From positions 187,849-251,848 of the forward strand of contig SCFE01000049.1 of the NCBI GenBank assembly GCA_004352715.1: 64,000 nucleotides of DNA, in the 5' to 3' direction. The DNA is from Hofstenia miamia (lineage: Eukaryota; Xenacoelomorpha; Acoela). The position numbers and the translations under genes were made by a program. How positions within the stretch are numbered: position 1 is the stretch's first letter; each line of letters begins with the position of its first letter. Shown here piece after piece: positions 23,901 to 37,500 of this stretch. The notes under the pieces are model-generated. The model did not search any database, was not told the origin of the DNA, and worked only from the letters and a program-made list of their open reading frames with translations.

Positions 23901-24990
23901 TGACAAATAGCCTTGGATGTATAATGCACTACATCGCAACTCCACATCTCTAATGCACAAATTGCCAAGCTTCACAAACATGGACTATGCCATACATTTT
24001 GAGATACAATCAGTGAAGCTAAAATTAACTACTCTGTTATGATTGGAATGGCTAAACTTAAGAAGAAGGTCAAGTTTGACAAAGTTGAGACAAACACCAA
24101 GAAGAACAACCTCTTCTGCATCCCTCCACCTTGCCTAATGACACAGTTAATTCTACCATCCTGGTGAGTGAAGAAAGGGCGCAAAAAGGTGTCTCCCATC
24201 TCTCTGACAAAATCAACTACATATTCACTGCAGCTGAGATCACAAAAGCTATGCAGACCAAAGAGTATAAGGAGACACAGGACACCCTAATCAAGGGCAG
24301 CAATCCAGAGTGTGTATACATCAATGGGAAACTGACCATCAACGACATCTTTCAGAGAGGACAGCTGATATCAACCCAATTGCAGAAAATTTACAACAAA
24401 ATTGCAACTTTAGATCCACGCATCCTTATTCTATTTCAAGCATCAAGTGACATGATGTGGACCAACAATGTCAAGACCCTAACATGCTACTATGACGTTA
24501 CTAAGTGAATTGAGATCATTACTATGCTACAAGCCGAAATAACTGACCCAGAAGTAATGACACTCCAGCAAGTCAATGAGTACTGCTAACTCTTCATGGA
24601 TCATGCTACTTGAATGGGATCATTATGAGAGGTGTTCACACACTTTTATACTCGGATCAGTGCAGAAGACACCCATACTTCTGACACTAACGCCCTCATG
24701 ATGCTCATGATCATTCTGAAAGGCCTGCAGCTCTATGAAAGTTTCTATGATACTTTTACTAGAAGACTCAACAACTTGTGACAAAACTGCCTGATTAGCT
24801 CCGCCTGGCCAAAATCGAATTTTTCCGCCTCTGAAACAAAGCCATCACACAGAGGGAGACCTTAATGCAAATCACTAGGCGATCTAGATATGCCAATGTC
24901 TCATCCTGGGATGATGTTTTGGCAGTTGAAATGTTGGAGGAAACACAGAAGCTATTGTCAGGTCCCACTGTCCAGCTCCTACCACAAACT
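20969..24990 (+). pseudogene. Unidentified downstream ORF of copy C, broken
   Basis: Third copy of the frame in 3297-8170 and 16600-19323. Landmarks include MIICYDLKMHG, ECINIDFENLLKF, MIVNCLDVTFSDLKIFF, AIEVSPSTKALIEAVN, ITEDERILMIEHHPDEF, SDKINYIFTAAEITKAM, CVYINGKLTINDIF and a C-terminus with LLSGPTVQLLPQ before the stop at 24990. The real length is about 1.23 kb shorter because 21215-22441 is repeated at 22443-23669. Several stops and frameshifts are present. Confidence 0.7.
21215..23669. repeat. 1227-bp duplication across a single N (assembly artefact)
   Basis: Bases 21215-22441 and 22443-23669 are the same, offset 1228, separated by one N at 22442. One difference is visible (CAACCACCC versus CAACCCCCC near 21568/22796). 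This fits allelic or un-merged contig overlap. Confidence 0.9.
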
Positions 24991-25000
24991 TAACCATGCA

Positions 25001-25010
25001 ATGGGGGGCA
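25001..25010 (+). promoter_or_regulatory. Polypurine tract of copy C
   Basis: ATGGGGGGCA lies directly before TGTAGAG at 25011, the plus-strand primer site expected next to a 3' LTR. Confidence 0.7.
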
Positions 25011-25956
25011 TGTAGAGTCACTCAGGGCCCCTATTTTAATTGATTTTATTTCTTTTGATTATTTGGCACTCTAAATTAGTGTTACGTCATAGTGACGTTG
25101 TGATTGTTGCTATCAATTTATTTGTATCAATTTAGTCTACTTTCAAGTGCAGTTATTTGATCATTTTATTATTTGTCCCCTTGATCCAATCTGACATGTT
25201 ATTGCTTGCTTAATTTTGCGAGGGAACATATACCTGGTAATAATTGACAAGATTGTTATAAATACATGAGAAGCCTGTAGTGAATGTACAATAAAATTTA
25301 TTTTCACTTCAACATCGTTTGCTTTTCTGAATTTTATTACATTACTAATCCCTTTTAGATTCTTCATGGGTCTTGATTTAATAAATTTTGATTAAGATCT
25401 GGCGACAATTTGGGAGTTACTCCACTGTGTCTGGGGCGACAACTAGCTCCTTAACAGATGGCAGCCCAAATCATGGTCACTTTAATTTATGGCTACGTGT
25501 ACATGTAGGGAATAACAACTTTTATTTTGATCATTCCATTTTGTACATGCACTTAAACATCACACTGCAAATATAATGTGCAGTTGGTGAACGTGAATTC
25601 ATAGCAATTATGTGCCTTTTGTTTTATTTATTACATGAGCTGAGATAATAGAACACTGAGCTAAATTGTTTATTTGAGCTAGAAATTAATACTTGAGGCA
25701 CACAATTAGCACCTTGGTGAGTAAGGATGGCTTCATGGATATGGCTTTGGCATGATGCTGTGTGAATTGGTCGTTGCTGGAAGTCTATTCTCAGTGGATA
25801 GTTTCTGTTTTTTTTACTGAATCAGTGAACCACCAATGTTCTTTCTATTGTTAGAATGCAGGTCGCTCTCTAGGATGGTAGCCTCTGCAACCTCTGATTT
25901 AACCTTTGAGTTTCTTAGTACTGCTGGAGTAGCCAGAGCTCACCCGCGATTCTACA
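25011..25956 (+). repeat. 3' LTR of copy C
   Basis: About 946 bp, starting TGTAGAGTCACTCAGGGCC and ending CCGCGATTCTACA, with the terminal inverted repeat TGTAGA/TCTACA. Inside are a TTATAAATAC box near 25255 and an ACAATAAAAT polyadenylation-like signal near 25288, placed as expected for a promoter and RNA end. It is followed by the CAAT target duplication. Confidence 0.9.
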
Positions 25957-25960
25957 CAAT

Positions 25961-28448
25961 GTCTTACTGCAGATTTCAAATTCTTTATGATTTATTACAC
26001 ACAAGAGATGAGTTTGATCATTTCAATAAATTTTCATTGAAATTTGAGAAAAATTGTTTTTCACAAGGAGTGAGCAATAAAGTACTCTGATACTATAAAT
26101 AGTACAAAAAGTAAATGGTTTTATAATTGTATCTAGACAATTCTACACATAATACAATGATCTATAGATGAATAAATCATTGGCCACAAATATAGAGATA
26201 CAAAAGCATCAAAGCTAGAAAAAGAACCAGTGATTTCCTCATCCTGTGGAAACTTGCTGCACAGGTAAAAGCTGTGTGCATTGCAACCATTGCAGAATTA
26301 TGCAAATGGGTCATTTTATGTTGACCCAATTCAACCTAAATTCTAATTGTCCTTAATCAAACCCAAATTTGTGAAAAATTGACCCATTTATTCTATAATT
26401 TCACTACTTTTACAGATTTGTCCTGCACTCTATGACCATTATATAAATATGTTTGAAGAGGAATCTATTAATAGTAGACCTTGTTACAAAGAAAATGGGA
26501 GAAGTTTTGCTATTCATTAATATCTTTTGTTGTGTTGGCCTGATTGGAAAATGTTCAGAGTGGGATTTGTGGAGCATATAATAACATAAGCAACAATGGT
26601 AATTAAATTTGGTTTTTACAAATAACCCTCCAAAATTACACTTTGCACGTGTGTTTAATTTAGTCATGAAGAAAAAATGAGACACAATTGAATTTCTATA
26701 TCACAACTTCAGTCATGATTCTAGTTTTTAATACACAACATCAGGTATTTTCAAAGACTGCCTTCTACATAAACTTTAAAGAAAAGCAAGAAGTGGCCAT
26801 TTTGGAAAATTTTGGGACACACTAAGAGTTTTCTCTGGACAAGACTCAGCTCAAAAGTTTCCAGAAAAGCATTGAATTTCTGTTCACCATTTGACAGTGT
26901 ATCAGTCATTGGCTAGATTCAGGGTTGTAGTTGATATTAAATCAATTGCTTTGATTTGATTTGATATTGATTTTCAAATCAATTGATTTTGAAATCATTT
27001 GATTTAGAAATCTTGAAAAATAATTAATCAAAGTCATAAAATTCAATGTAAGCACTGTGTTAATTTAGCTTACATGTATTGTACTTTTACAAATAATGCA
27101 AATAAAGGCGATACATTCCCAATAAAGACTTACTGAATGTTTTACAAGATTATTATGAGCATTCAAATGTCTTCTGATTCACTGTATACCAATGTAGTTC
27201 ATAGTTGGCATTTGTAAATATGCATTTTAGCCCAAAACTCCCTACTGAAGCTATAAGAATACAATCAGTTCTGCATAAATTTTCAAATAATTATAAGTCT
27301 ATTAGCAAAATTTTATATGGACACATGTATGAGTAAATTTGCTACTTGATATGGTTAGCATTTTCGATAAAATTATTTAATATTTTTCTTCCTACACTTA
27401 AGTTTCAGATAATAGAGCAGCAGACATTTCATTACAGCAAAAACATTTTTTCAGGTACGTCTTGCCCAAAGTCAAAGGTTGTGGTGCATCTATCTTTATT
27501 GACAATGAGTCAATCCTCTATTCTGCTGTATTTTGCTATTTTAACTATCTTCATTAGTTGGTTAGTTACAAATCCTTATAGGATTTTTAAGAAACCATTG
27601 TAGATTTTAAAAAATGCCTGAATTAATTAGAGCAAACATACTTTAGTGAGTATTTTCCAAATATTTTTTGTGTAGCTTATCAAGGCTGCTACTTATTCAG
27701 GACAACTTCAAAAAATGTTATTCATTTTTCAGGAAGGATTTGCAGATTGTCAAAAGATTTAGATTTGCAGAATTTACACAGATAGCTTTTTGTAATCAGA
27801 AGGATTATATCCTTAGAAAATCGGGGAAACTGGAGGTTAAAACAATTATTTCAGTGAGTTTCTTGTCAATGCCCAGGGGTGTATTAAATTTGAAATTCAG
27901 GCCTAAATTTGAAGTTCAGGCCGATGACTCAACCTTACTCAATTACTAGACCACTTTTTAATGGATTCCTTGACATTTGTACAGCTACAATAGGAACTCT
28001 AAGTAGCCCCAATTAAGTGTTTTAAATGAGGCAAACATTGAGCAAAATTGCAAAAATGTTTTGCTTTGCTTATGCCATTCAATTTCATAAATTTAATATT
28101 TTTAGTAATTTAGTGGTTGAACTTAAGAGGGCTTTAATTTTTTTAATAAAATTTAGACTATAATAATTTGTAATATATGCGTTTAAAAGAGTCAAAGCAA
28201 ATTTATTGCTGAAATGTGGGTAGAATGACAAATGGACATAATTATTTTTAAGTGAATGATGATGGGCTAAAACAATAACCTATTATACAATAACTAAAGT
28301 TTGCCAAAATTTGTTTGCTAGTTCTTACAGTCAATGCTTTTATAAGCTACTGTATATTTTTTACCATGTATGAGAAAGTTGTCTTGTTCCATTGAGTAGC
28401 TTCTCTTAGAGTAACACATGTTTGATATGCTTTACTAATTCAACTTTA

Positions 28449-28450
<2 letters not shown>
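25961..28450. other. AT-rich non-coding stretch, probably intron or upstream flank
   Basis: No exon or transposon is recognised. A short simple repeat of ATTGATTTGATTTGAT type with internal inverted symmetry lies at about 26940-27010. Confidence 0.4.
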
Positions 28451-28493
<43 letters not shown>

Positions 28494-28511
28494 TATATAT
28501 ATATATATATA
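28451..28511. repeat. (TA)n microsatellite
   Basis: Nearly uninterrupted TA repeats border the left edge of the 2.2-kb duplicated block. A similar array borders the second copy (34526-34594). Confidence 0.95.
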
Positions 28512-28624
28512 TTCCAACTGCACTATTTATAAATAGCCACTTAAAGAAATATTGAAAGGGCAGATTATATTCAATTAAATACACATATTTTGACAATATT
28601 CACAATAAATATTCATAATTTTAG

Positions 28625-28813
28625 CTGTAACTTTCGAATTATTTCAATTAACCTTTGCAACTAACGTATTTGGAAATTTACCTGCAACAATTCCACTCGA
28701 TGAAGGTGTATATAACCGAATAATTTTTACAGTAAGTGTTGCAGTTTCAACCACAAGTGCCTTTACTGTTACCAATTGCGCACAAGTTACAGGATGTGCA
28801 GCTAATCCTGGAG
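28625..28813 (+). CDS. Cadherin exon, first copy (probable false duplicate)
   Basis: Acceptor TTTTAG precedes 28625. The exon encodes VTFELFQLTFATNVFGNLPA and continues to a Pro-Gly. A donor at 28814 (GAG|gtactc) keeps the frame into the exon at 29834. A stronger-looking donor 18 bp later (ACT|gtaagt) would create TAA at the junction, so it was not chosen. The same exon recurs at 34708. Confidence 0.6.
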
Positions 28814-30756
28814 GTACTCTCACATGTGACTGTAAGTGTTACAATTGAAGTGTTCTTTTTTGCAAATCAATCATTCATGTCACTTTAAAGTATTAATGCA
28901 TTGAACAACTGAAACTTAATCTGATATTAACATAGTATTTGATCAAATAGTTTAACATCAATTACGTAATTAAGAAAATACTTTGGAATCCCTAACATTG
29001 ATTCTAATGCTAAGAACTCTGTAATTCATTTAATTTTAGACTTATCAATTTATTTTTTGGAATAGTTTAGCTCTAACTACTTGTGCATCCATTAGTATAC
29101 AGACCGTTATCCACATTTTTGAATAATTCCCCTCCACCTTAGAAATTTTGCAATGTAAACAAATTTAACGAGAAACGAATGTAATTGTTAAAATCTATGT
29201 TAAAAGTTATTATCTGTGCCTAATCTACTTGAAATTACTAACATTTCTAAAAAAAAATCAAATTCTTATCATATCTATTGTAATATTAAAGTCTAAGCTT
29301 ATTTTGTAGATAGAGGTTCCAATTCAGTTGAGGAGCGTCTTGCACAAAATTCTAGTTTTTCGGAATCCTTAACTTTGTGTTGCTTTCAGATTTTAGGCAT
29401 ATATACATTTCTTCGTAAGCTATAGACAATAATCAAGTAGGCTTGACGGACCATTGCATCCATGGTTTTAGTTTAGGCTGGGACAAGCTTGGCTCGCTTT
29501 ACATGGAAATAAGATGAGATTTGCGTGTTTTAAGTTTGTTCATTTCTTTGTTCTACCCACAACGACACTATCATTATCTGTTGTTACTAAATACATATCT
29601 TCAAATATTAGATAAATAATCAAATTGGATTTGTAATGGCCGGTCTCTCTTTAAAAAATGCAGTCTTTGTATCGTCCAATTTAGCTACAAAATTTCCCAT
29701 AGAAAAGATAAAAGTTATAATTTTACAGCATTTATATACATTAACTGAGTGTTAATATACGTATATATGAACAATCTATATGTAATATGTTAATATTGAT
29801 TGCTTCTATTCAATCATATATCTTAAATTACAGAAAGCACATACTTAGCTTTAAAACCGTCATTCTTAGTGTATGGATTGGAGTTTGACTATGAAGCCAC
29901 TACTGTTGTAAATTGCGAAATATCAGTTGATGGAATAAGTGGAACTCTAACCATTGAAGTTAACAATATTGACGACTCCAGCATCACATCTGCGCCATTC
30001 TGTCTTCAATTGATAACAGAAGTTGATGAAAATGATAACTCAATTGGTGGAAGTAACTTTGCGTTTTGTGCAGCATCGTGCACAAACTGTATTGCATTTG
30101 TTTTTGAATTGGAAATAACTCCACCAAGTGGGAAATCGAAATTTAACCTCGATTCTAGTAAGTCTAATTGAAAGAATTTAGTTGAAAAATTTTATTTTTG
30201 CCTGTCAAATAATTTAGATTTTAAATTGCATTTCAAAAGATATACTTTCTTGATTAAGATTGCTAAAATTCTAAAAATTGGTAAATACAAAATTTGTTAT
30301 TAATCATTTTACCGGTACGAGGGTTGTGTAATAAGTTTCTAGATGTACCACTTTAAAAACGGTTTAAAGCAACAGGAAAGCTAAGAAAAGCTCGCAGCAG
30401 CTTTCGGTGATTAAGCTTGTTCACAAGCAACCGCTTTCAACTGGTTTGCAGAATTTAGGTGTGGGCGGCAATCATTTGAAGATGATGAACAAGTTGCTGA
30501 TGTGAAGACAAAGTTGGATGCAGATGCGAGAGTGGCAGTCAGCCAGATAGAGCAAGAGTTGGGAATTTTATCGGGAAGTGTGAGAAAGATATTGCACGAA
30601 AAGCTTCGTCTCAATAAGTGTTCTGCTCGTTGGTCGCCGCACATGCTGACTCAAGAGCAAAAGAATGAAAGGGTGAAGTGGTGCCAAGAAATTCTAGATT
30701 TGACGTGGTCGTTCTAATACCTGTCTCTTATACACATCNNNNNNNNNNNNNNNNNN

Positions 30757-30805
<49 letters not shown>

Positions 30806-31721
30806 ATTATATTTATATATATAAATATATACGGGCTCTAGACACTGTGGGTCCTTTATCCACCCCCGCACATTTCGATTTTCCATAGTATCCAGCGCCT
30901 TTTTTGATCGAAAGCCAGAATAATTATCTTTTTCAAAAAAGCTCTACATTGCGCATTTAGCATCAGGGTCTAATTTTATTATGTTTGAGTTTCAGATTTT
31001 TTCAATAAAATTATTTTGACCCGTATCCAGCGCCCTCCGCCATAGTACTATATATTATTATGTATCCAGCACTTTGTAGATATTTTAAAATTTTGAATCC
31101 AAAGCCCGTATATGTATATATATAAATATATATATATAAAATTTTAAAATGTCTACAAGGCGCGGGATGCAAAAAAAATCTCTACGGGCGCTAGATACTA
31201 CGGCGGGGGGCTGGACGCTGGATATGGGTCAAAAAACATTCTTTTGAAAAAAACTGAAACTCACACATAAGAAATTAGACCGCTATTCCAAATGCACAAT
31301 GTAAAAAATTTTGGATAACATGAATTATTCTGGCTTTCCTTCAAAAATGGCGCTGGATACCATTGAAAATCGAAAATTGTGGGCCGTGGATACAAATCCC
31401 ATAGTATCTAGAACGCGTATATGTATATATATATATATATATTATATATATATATATTCGGCCCTCAACATCAAAAGAAAATAGAAAGCTTTAAAACTAT
31501 AATGAAAACAAACTTTACGAAAATAGGAGAAGCAAATACCATCAATGAAACAACAGATAATAGTAAACTATTAAATAGACAGAAATAACATCTCCAAATT
31601 ATTCTAATATAATGCATCTTAACATTAAACTAAGCTTCTTAAAATATCACCACCATTTTAATTACGTAGACAATCTATCGAAACCGTTCTAATACATGTG
31701 TTTAAAATTTTATTTTAATTT

Positions 31722-31774
<53 letters not shown>

Positions 31775-34518
31775 TTAAGCATTTAATTATACTTACTTAG
31801 GAAATGCAAAATTTTCAAACTAGAAGTAAGTCAACAGAAGTTTCTGTGTTTTAGCTAGCTCCAAATTTTTGTCATGTAGAGCTACGAAAATTTTTAACAG
31901 TTGCAAAAATTTCACTAGATCAAATGTTTTTGGGTTCTTGTAAATCACAAGCATAATGTATGAAATTCATGTATATTCATATTATTTTGAATTTCAGTTA
32001 AATTTTGGAGATTTACTTAGTTTGAAATTTTGAAATTTCAAAAGTTTTCCTGTAGAGTAGAGTGGAACTGGTGAATTTACTACATAAATTTCTATCTGCT
32101 ACTTATCAATTACATTGAATCTTCATGCCTAAATGTTATTTTAGGAATTTATAGAAACAATAATAACTTCAAAGAAACTTTCATAGAGAAGGTTATTTTG
32201 CATTTTTCATTTTAATGTAGTCCATTTTAACTCCCATTTCACCTTGTGCTTATTCAGTTGATATCTTAAAAACCTATTACTGCTGATTATTTGAATAGTA
32301 AAAAATATATTTTATAATATTTGTGATTGGAATTACAAGTAAGTTGTTTACTAACTTATCATTAAACGTAATTTTCTGAAAGAATTATTCTTGTATTCAA
32401 GCAAAAATTATAAATTCTTCGTGTAAGTGTGAAACAATTTAATTGCTTTACACCTCAAATTATTTCTGGTTGATTGCTTATTGTTCATGCTTACCTTTCT
32501 TGACAGTTGATTTAAAATTAGTTTGACACATCGCATTAGATAGGATAAAAATTATGCTGAAGATTTTCTTAACAGGTAAGCTTTTTTAAATTGAGTCTTC
32601 AAATGAATGCATTCACATTGAAAATTCAAAATATTTTTAGTATCCAAAATAAAATGTTTTCAAAAATAATATAACATAGTTATATTTTTAATGCTTATCA
32701 TTATAAAGAAGTAAAACACTTTTTAGTATCAATAATCGTCAAGACTCATTTTCTTTTAAATGTTCAATCTTATGGAATGATTTAAGTATTGATATAAAAT
32801 TTGAGAAAAACTAGAAACACTTCAAGAAAAAATAAAGCAATTTCTATTAAGTAGCAAACATTATTGGGCATAGATAATAAACTCAACGCATGGTCAAATT
32901 ACTTTTAAAACTGCCCTTTAATTAATATTGCATATTTAATTAGTTTTGTAAATATTTTGTCATGTGTTAGTTTATAGTCTTTATATACACTTAAGCAATA
33001 AATTTACTTTGACTTTTATTTGTATAAACAATGATTTGAAAATCCAATTGCAGCTAAATTAGGTTATTACTACTTTCTAAAAAGCTAACTTCTTGGATTT
33101 TTCTTAAAATTTAGGAAATTTTTTGAAACACCATCTCAAAATCTCAAAATACTAGACCCGAGGTGACACTAACAACATTGACATTTTCACAATAACTAGT
33201 GGTCGCTGATGCAAATGCGTAATGCGTTATTCCTTTGCTAATCATCCAAAAGAGACGTAAGAATCAGCCAATGAAATTAACACTAGAAATGCTATCACTC
33301 CCTGGGAATATATTTACATCTGATGTTTCAAATATGAAAATTAGGAAATTAAAATAAAATTTCTGCTAACAGCAAATTCAAAGAGATAATCAATATAATT
33401 GGAAGTATATGTACCTGCTAGTGTCTTTGCTGAATGAGTATTGAAGCAAACAAAAATGCCATATATGTCTATCATCGCATTTCTAGTATTAAAATTTACA
33501 GCATAAAAAAGTTTTAGTATTTTCTGCTTTTGGATTTCTTAATACATTTGAAATATTTCACACTTCGTGTTTGTTTTCTTGGTTATTACAACTCAAGTTA
33601 TAAGACTAATAAAAACATGTCTATATTAATTTATCGTTTTCCTAAAGAAAATAAATGTGTAAAATTTTATTACAGCTCTATCCAATGTTATTGTAAATAT
33701 TACGCCTAATATGGTTATTTGCAATTTACATTAGGCTCCTATAATATGTTGTGCCTGTTGGATGTAAATTTCTGTTTGGCAACCAGGCATAATTTCAAAT
33801 GCTCTGCTCATGTGTTCCTTGTAGTCCCACTCACGATTAGTGAAGCTATTGAGAAAATCTCAAGTGATATTCGGAGAATCACTTCAAAAAATTGTTGTTT
33901 AAAGGAATGGATCTGAAGCAATTCATCAAATAATATGTTTTAGATAGTATTGTTTTGATATTTTTGATACATATATAAATAGTCAAAAAATTTTTCAGGT
34001 GATTGATTAATGAAGATGATACAATTTCTTGAACAGCATTTGAGATTTGCAAGAAATTAAGAATGAAATCTAAAGAGTCGAATCATAGCTTGAGTTTTCA
34101 AGATTTCACAGTTGCACCATGTGGTATCAGAACCATTCAATTGCAAAAACAGTCTTTTTCCTTGACTATGATATTTTCAGTTTATAAAAGCAACAACTAT
34201 TGCACTTAAGAGAAACGTCCCTTAACATGAATTGTTGAGTTAGTAAACATTTATTAATCATGTATGCCTGGGGTGTTAACTGTGACTAAATTCAAACTTA
34301 TACTTTGAAGTCAAATCAAAAACAACGCTTGAGTACATATTTGACACCAAGTATGCGTTTCATCTCACTGAAGCTAACAACAGGTAGGCGATGCCTTTAG
34401 GCGACAAGAACGAAAATTGGCAAAGTTATGCAGCAAATGAAATTTGAATCAAATACACTGAAGCATTAAACATTGACTTCATGAAGAACATTTCTAGATT
34501 CTTATCTATTAAAATTTG

Positions 34519-34588
<70 letters not shown>

Positions 34589-37500
34589 CATATATTCCAA
34601 CTGCACTATTTATAAATAGCCACTTAAAGAAATATTGAAAGGGCAGATTATATTCAATTAAATACACATATTTTGACAATATTCACAATAAATATTCATA
34701 ATTTTAGCTGTAACTTTCGAATTATTTCAATTAACCTTTGCAACTAACGTATTTGGAAATTTACCTGCAACAATTCCACTCGATGAAGGTGTATATAACC
34801 GAATAATTTTTACAGTAAGTGTTGCAGTTTCAACCACAAGTGCCTTTACTGTTACCAATTGCGCACAAGTTACAGGATGTGCAGCTAATCCTGGAGGTAC
34901 TCTCACATGTGACTGTAAGTGTTACAATTGAAGTGTTCTTTTTTGCAAATCAATCATTCATGTCACTTTAAAGTATTAATGCATTGAACAACTGAAACTT
35001 AATCTGATATTAACATAGTATTTGATCAAATAGTTTAACATCAATTACGTAATTAAGAAAATACTTTGGAATCCCTAACATTGATTCTAATGCTAAGAAC
35101 TCTGTAATTCATTTAATTTTAGACTTATCAATTTATTTTTTGGAATAGTTTAGCTCTAACTACTTGTGCATCCATTAGTATACAGACCGTTATCCACATT
35201 TTTGAATAATTCCCCTCCACCTTAGAAATTTTGCAATGTAAACAAATTTAACGAGAAACGAATGTAATTGTTAAAATCTATGTTAAAAGTTATTATCTGT
35301 GCCTAATCTACTTGAAATTACTAACATTTCTAAAAAAAAATCAAATTCTTATCATATCTATTGTAATATTAAAGTCTAAGCTTATTTTGTAGATAGAGGT
35401 TCCAATTCAGTTGAGGAGCGTCTTGCACAAAATTCTAGTTTTTCGGAATCCTTAACTTTGTGTTGCTTTCAGATTTTAGGCATATATACATTTCTTCGTA
35501 AGCTATAGACAATAATCAAGTAGGCTTGACGGACCATTGCATCCATGGTTTTAGTTTAGGCTGGGACAAGCTTGGCTCGCTTTACATGGAAATAAGATGA
35601 GATTTGCGTGTTTTAAGTTTGTTCATTTCTTTGTTCTACCCACAACGACACTATCATTATCTGTTGTTACTAAATACATATCTTCAAATATTAGATAAAT
35701 AATCAAATTGGATTTGTAATGGCCGGTCTCTCTTTAAAAAATGCAGTCTTTGTATCGTCCAATTTAGCTACAAAATTTCCCATAGAAAAGATAAAAGTTA
35801 TAATTTTACAGCATTTATATACATTAACTGAGTGTTAATATACGTATATATGAACAATCTATATGTAATATGTTAATATTGATTGCTTCTATTCAATCAT
35901 ATATCTTAAATTACAGAAAGCACATACTTAGCTTTAAAACCGTCATTCTTAGTGTATGGATTGGAGTTTGACTATGAAGCCACTACTGTTGTAAATTGCG
36001 AAATATCAGTTGATGGAATAAGTGGAACTCTAACCATTGAAGTTAACAATATTGACGACTCCAGCATCACATCTGCGCCATTCTGTCTTCAATTGATAAC
36101 AGAAGTTGATGAAAATGATAACTCAATTGGTGGAAGTAACTTTGCGTTTTGTGCAGCATCGTGCACAAACTGTATTGCATTTGTTTTTGAATTGGAAATA
36201 ACTCCACCAAGTGGGAAATCGAAATTTAACCTCGATTCTAGTAAGTCTAATTGAAAGAATTTAGTTGAAAAATTTTATTTTTGCCTGTCAAATAATTTAG
36301 ATTTTAAATTGCATTTCAAAAGATATACTTTCTTGATTAAGATTGCTAAAATTCTAAAAATTGGTAAATACAAAATTTGTTATTAATCATTTTACCGGTA
36401 CGAGGGTTGTGTAATAAGTTTCTAGATGTACCACTTTAAAAACGGTTTAAAGCAACAGGAAAGCTAAGAAAAGCTCGCAGCAGCTTTCGGTGATTAAGCT
36501 TGTTCACAAGCAACCGCTTTCAACTGGTTTGCAGAATTTAGGTGTGGGCGGCAATCATTTGAAGATGATGAACAAGTTGCTGATGTGAAGACAAAGTTGG
36601 ATGCAGATGCGAGAGTGGCAGTCAGCCAGATAGAGCAAGAGTTGGGAATTTTATCGGGAAGTGTGAGAAAGATATTGCACGAAAAGCTTCGTCTCAATAA
36701 GTGTTCTGCTCGTTGGTCGCCGCACATGCTGACTCAAGAGCAAAAGAATGAAAGGGTGAAGTGGTGCCAAGAAATTCTAGATTTGACGTGGTCGTTCTAA
36801 TACCTGTCTCTTATACACATCNNNNNNNNNNNNNNNNNNNNNAAGAGACAGCATGCTGACTCAAGAGCAAAAGAATGAAAGGGTGAAGTGGTGCCAAGAA
36901 ATTCTAGATTTGACGTGGTCGTTCTAATACAGTGTGGGAGATCGTCAGTGGTGAGGAAAACTGGATATATAGTTTTGACCCTGAAACTAAACAGCAGTCA
37001 GCACAATAGACATCGGTGGGCGGAGCTCCACCTCAGAAGATCAGACGAGACCGAAGCGTTGCCAAGCAAATGGTGGCCATCTTCATGTCCAAAACTGGCC
37101 ATGTCGTAACTACGCCCACTTGTGACGCAGCGAAAAGTCACTGCTGATTGGTACATCAACTACTGCTTGCTGGAGGTTCTCAATGCAGTTGCCCAGCGAT
37201 GCACAAGAACTCGACATTGAGGTCTTTTGTTGCACCATGAGAATGCCCCAGCTAACAAAGCAAAGCAAACCCAAGATTTCTTGGACCAAGAACGAGTCCA
37301 GCAAGTTGGCCATCCACCTTACAGCCCTGACCTCGCACCATGCGACTTTTTTGTCTTTTCGATAACAAAGAAACAGATGTGAGGGGTATGCTTTGAGTCT
37401 CCAGAAGCAGCAGCGCAGTGCTACATTCAACACGTGGAGGACATACCTGCATTGGAGTGGTCCGCTGTTTGATAAGTGGTTTCAACGAATGAAAAATTGC

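Larger units (their letters stand above)
20582..25956 (+). mobile_element. Copy C: internally deleted retrotransposon with both outer ends
   Basis: The left end is the first 125 bp or so of an LTR (TGTAGAGTCACTCAG at 20582), fused to the C-terminal part of integrase. The unidentified ORF, polypurine tract and complete 3' LTR follow. Both ends are flanked by CAAT (20578-20581 and 25957-25960), a 4-bp target duplication. Gag, protease, RT, RNase H and most of integrase are deleted. Confidence 0.85.
28512..30738. repeat. 2.2-kb block repeated at 34595-36821, probably a false duplicate
   Basis: The block equals 34595-36821 at offset 6083 and contains two cadherin exons and the 5' part of a mariner. 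Both copies end with the same adapter motif at a gap. Only the second copy is followed by the rest of the mariner, so the first is probably misplaced. I saw no differences between the copies. Confidence 0.85.

Noticed and set aside
33675-33740. Possible cadherin exon after an ATTACAG acceptor (SNVIVNITPNM)
   Set aside because: It hits a stop after about 19 codons, has no good donor, and is not needed: 36240 joins 38636 in frame without it.
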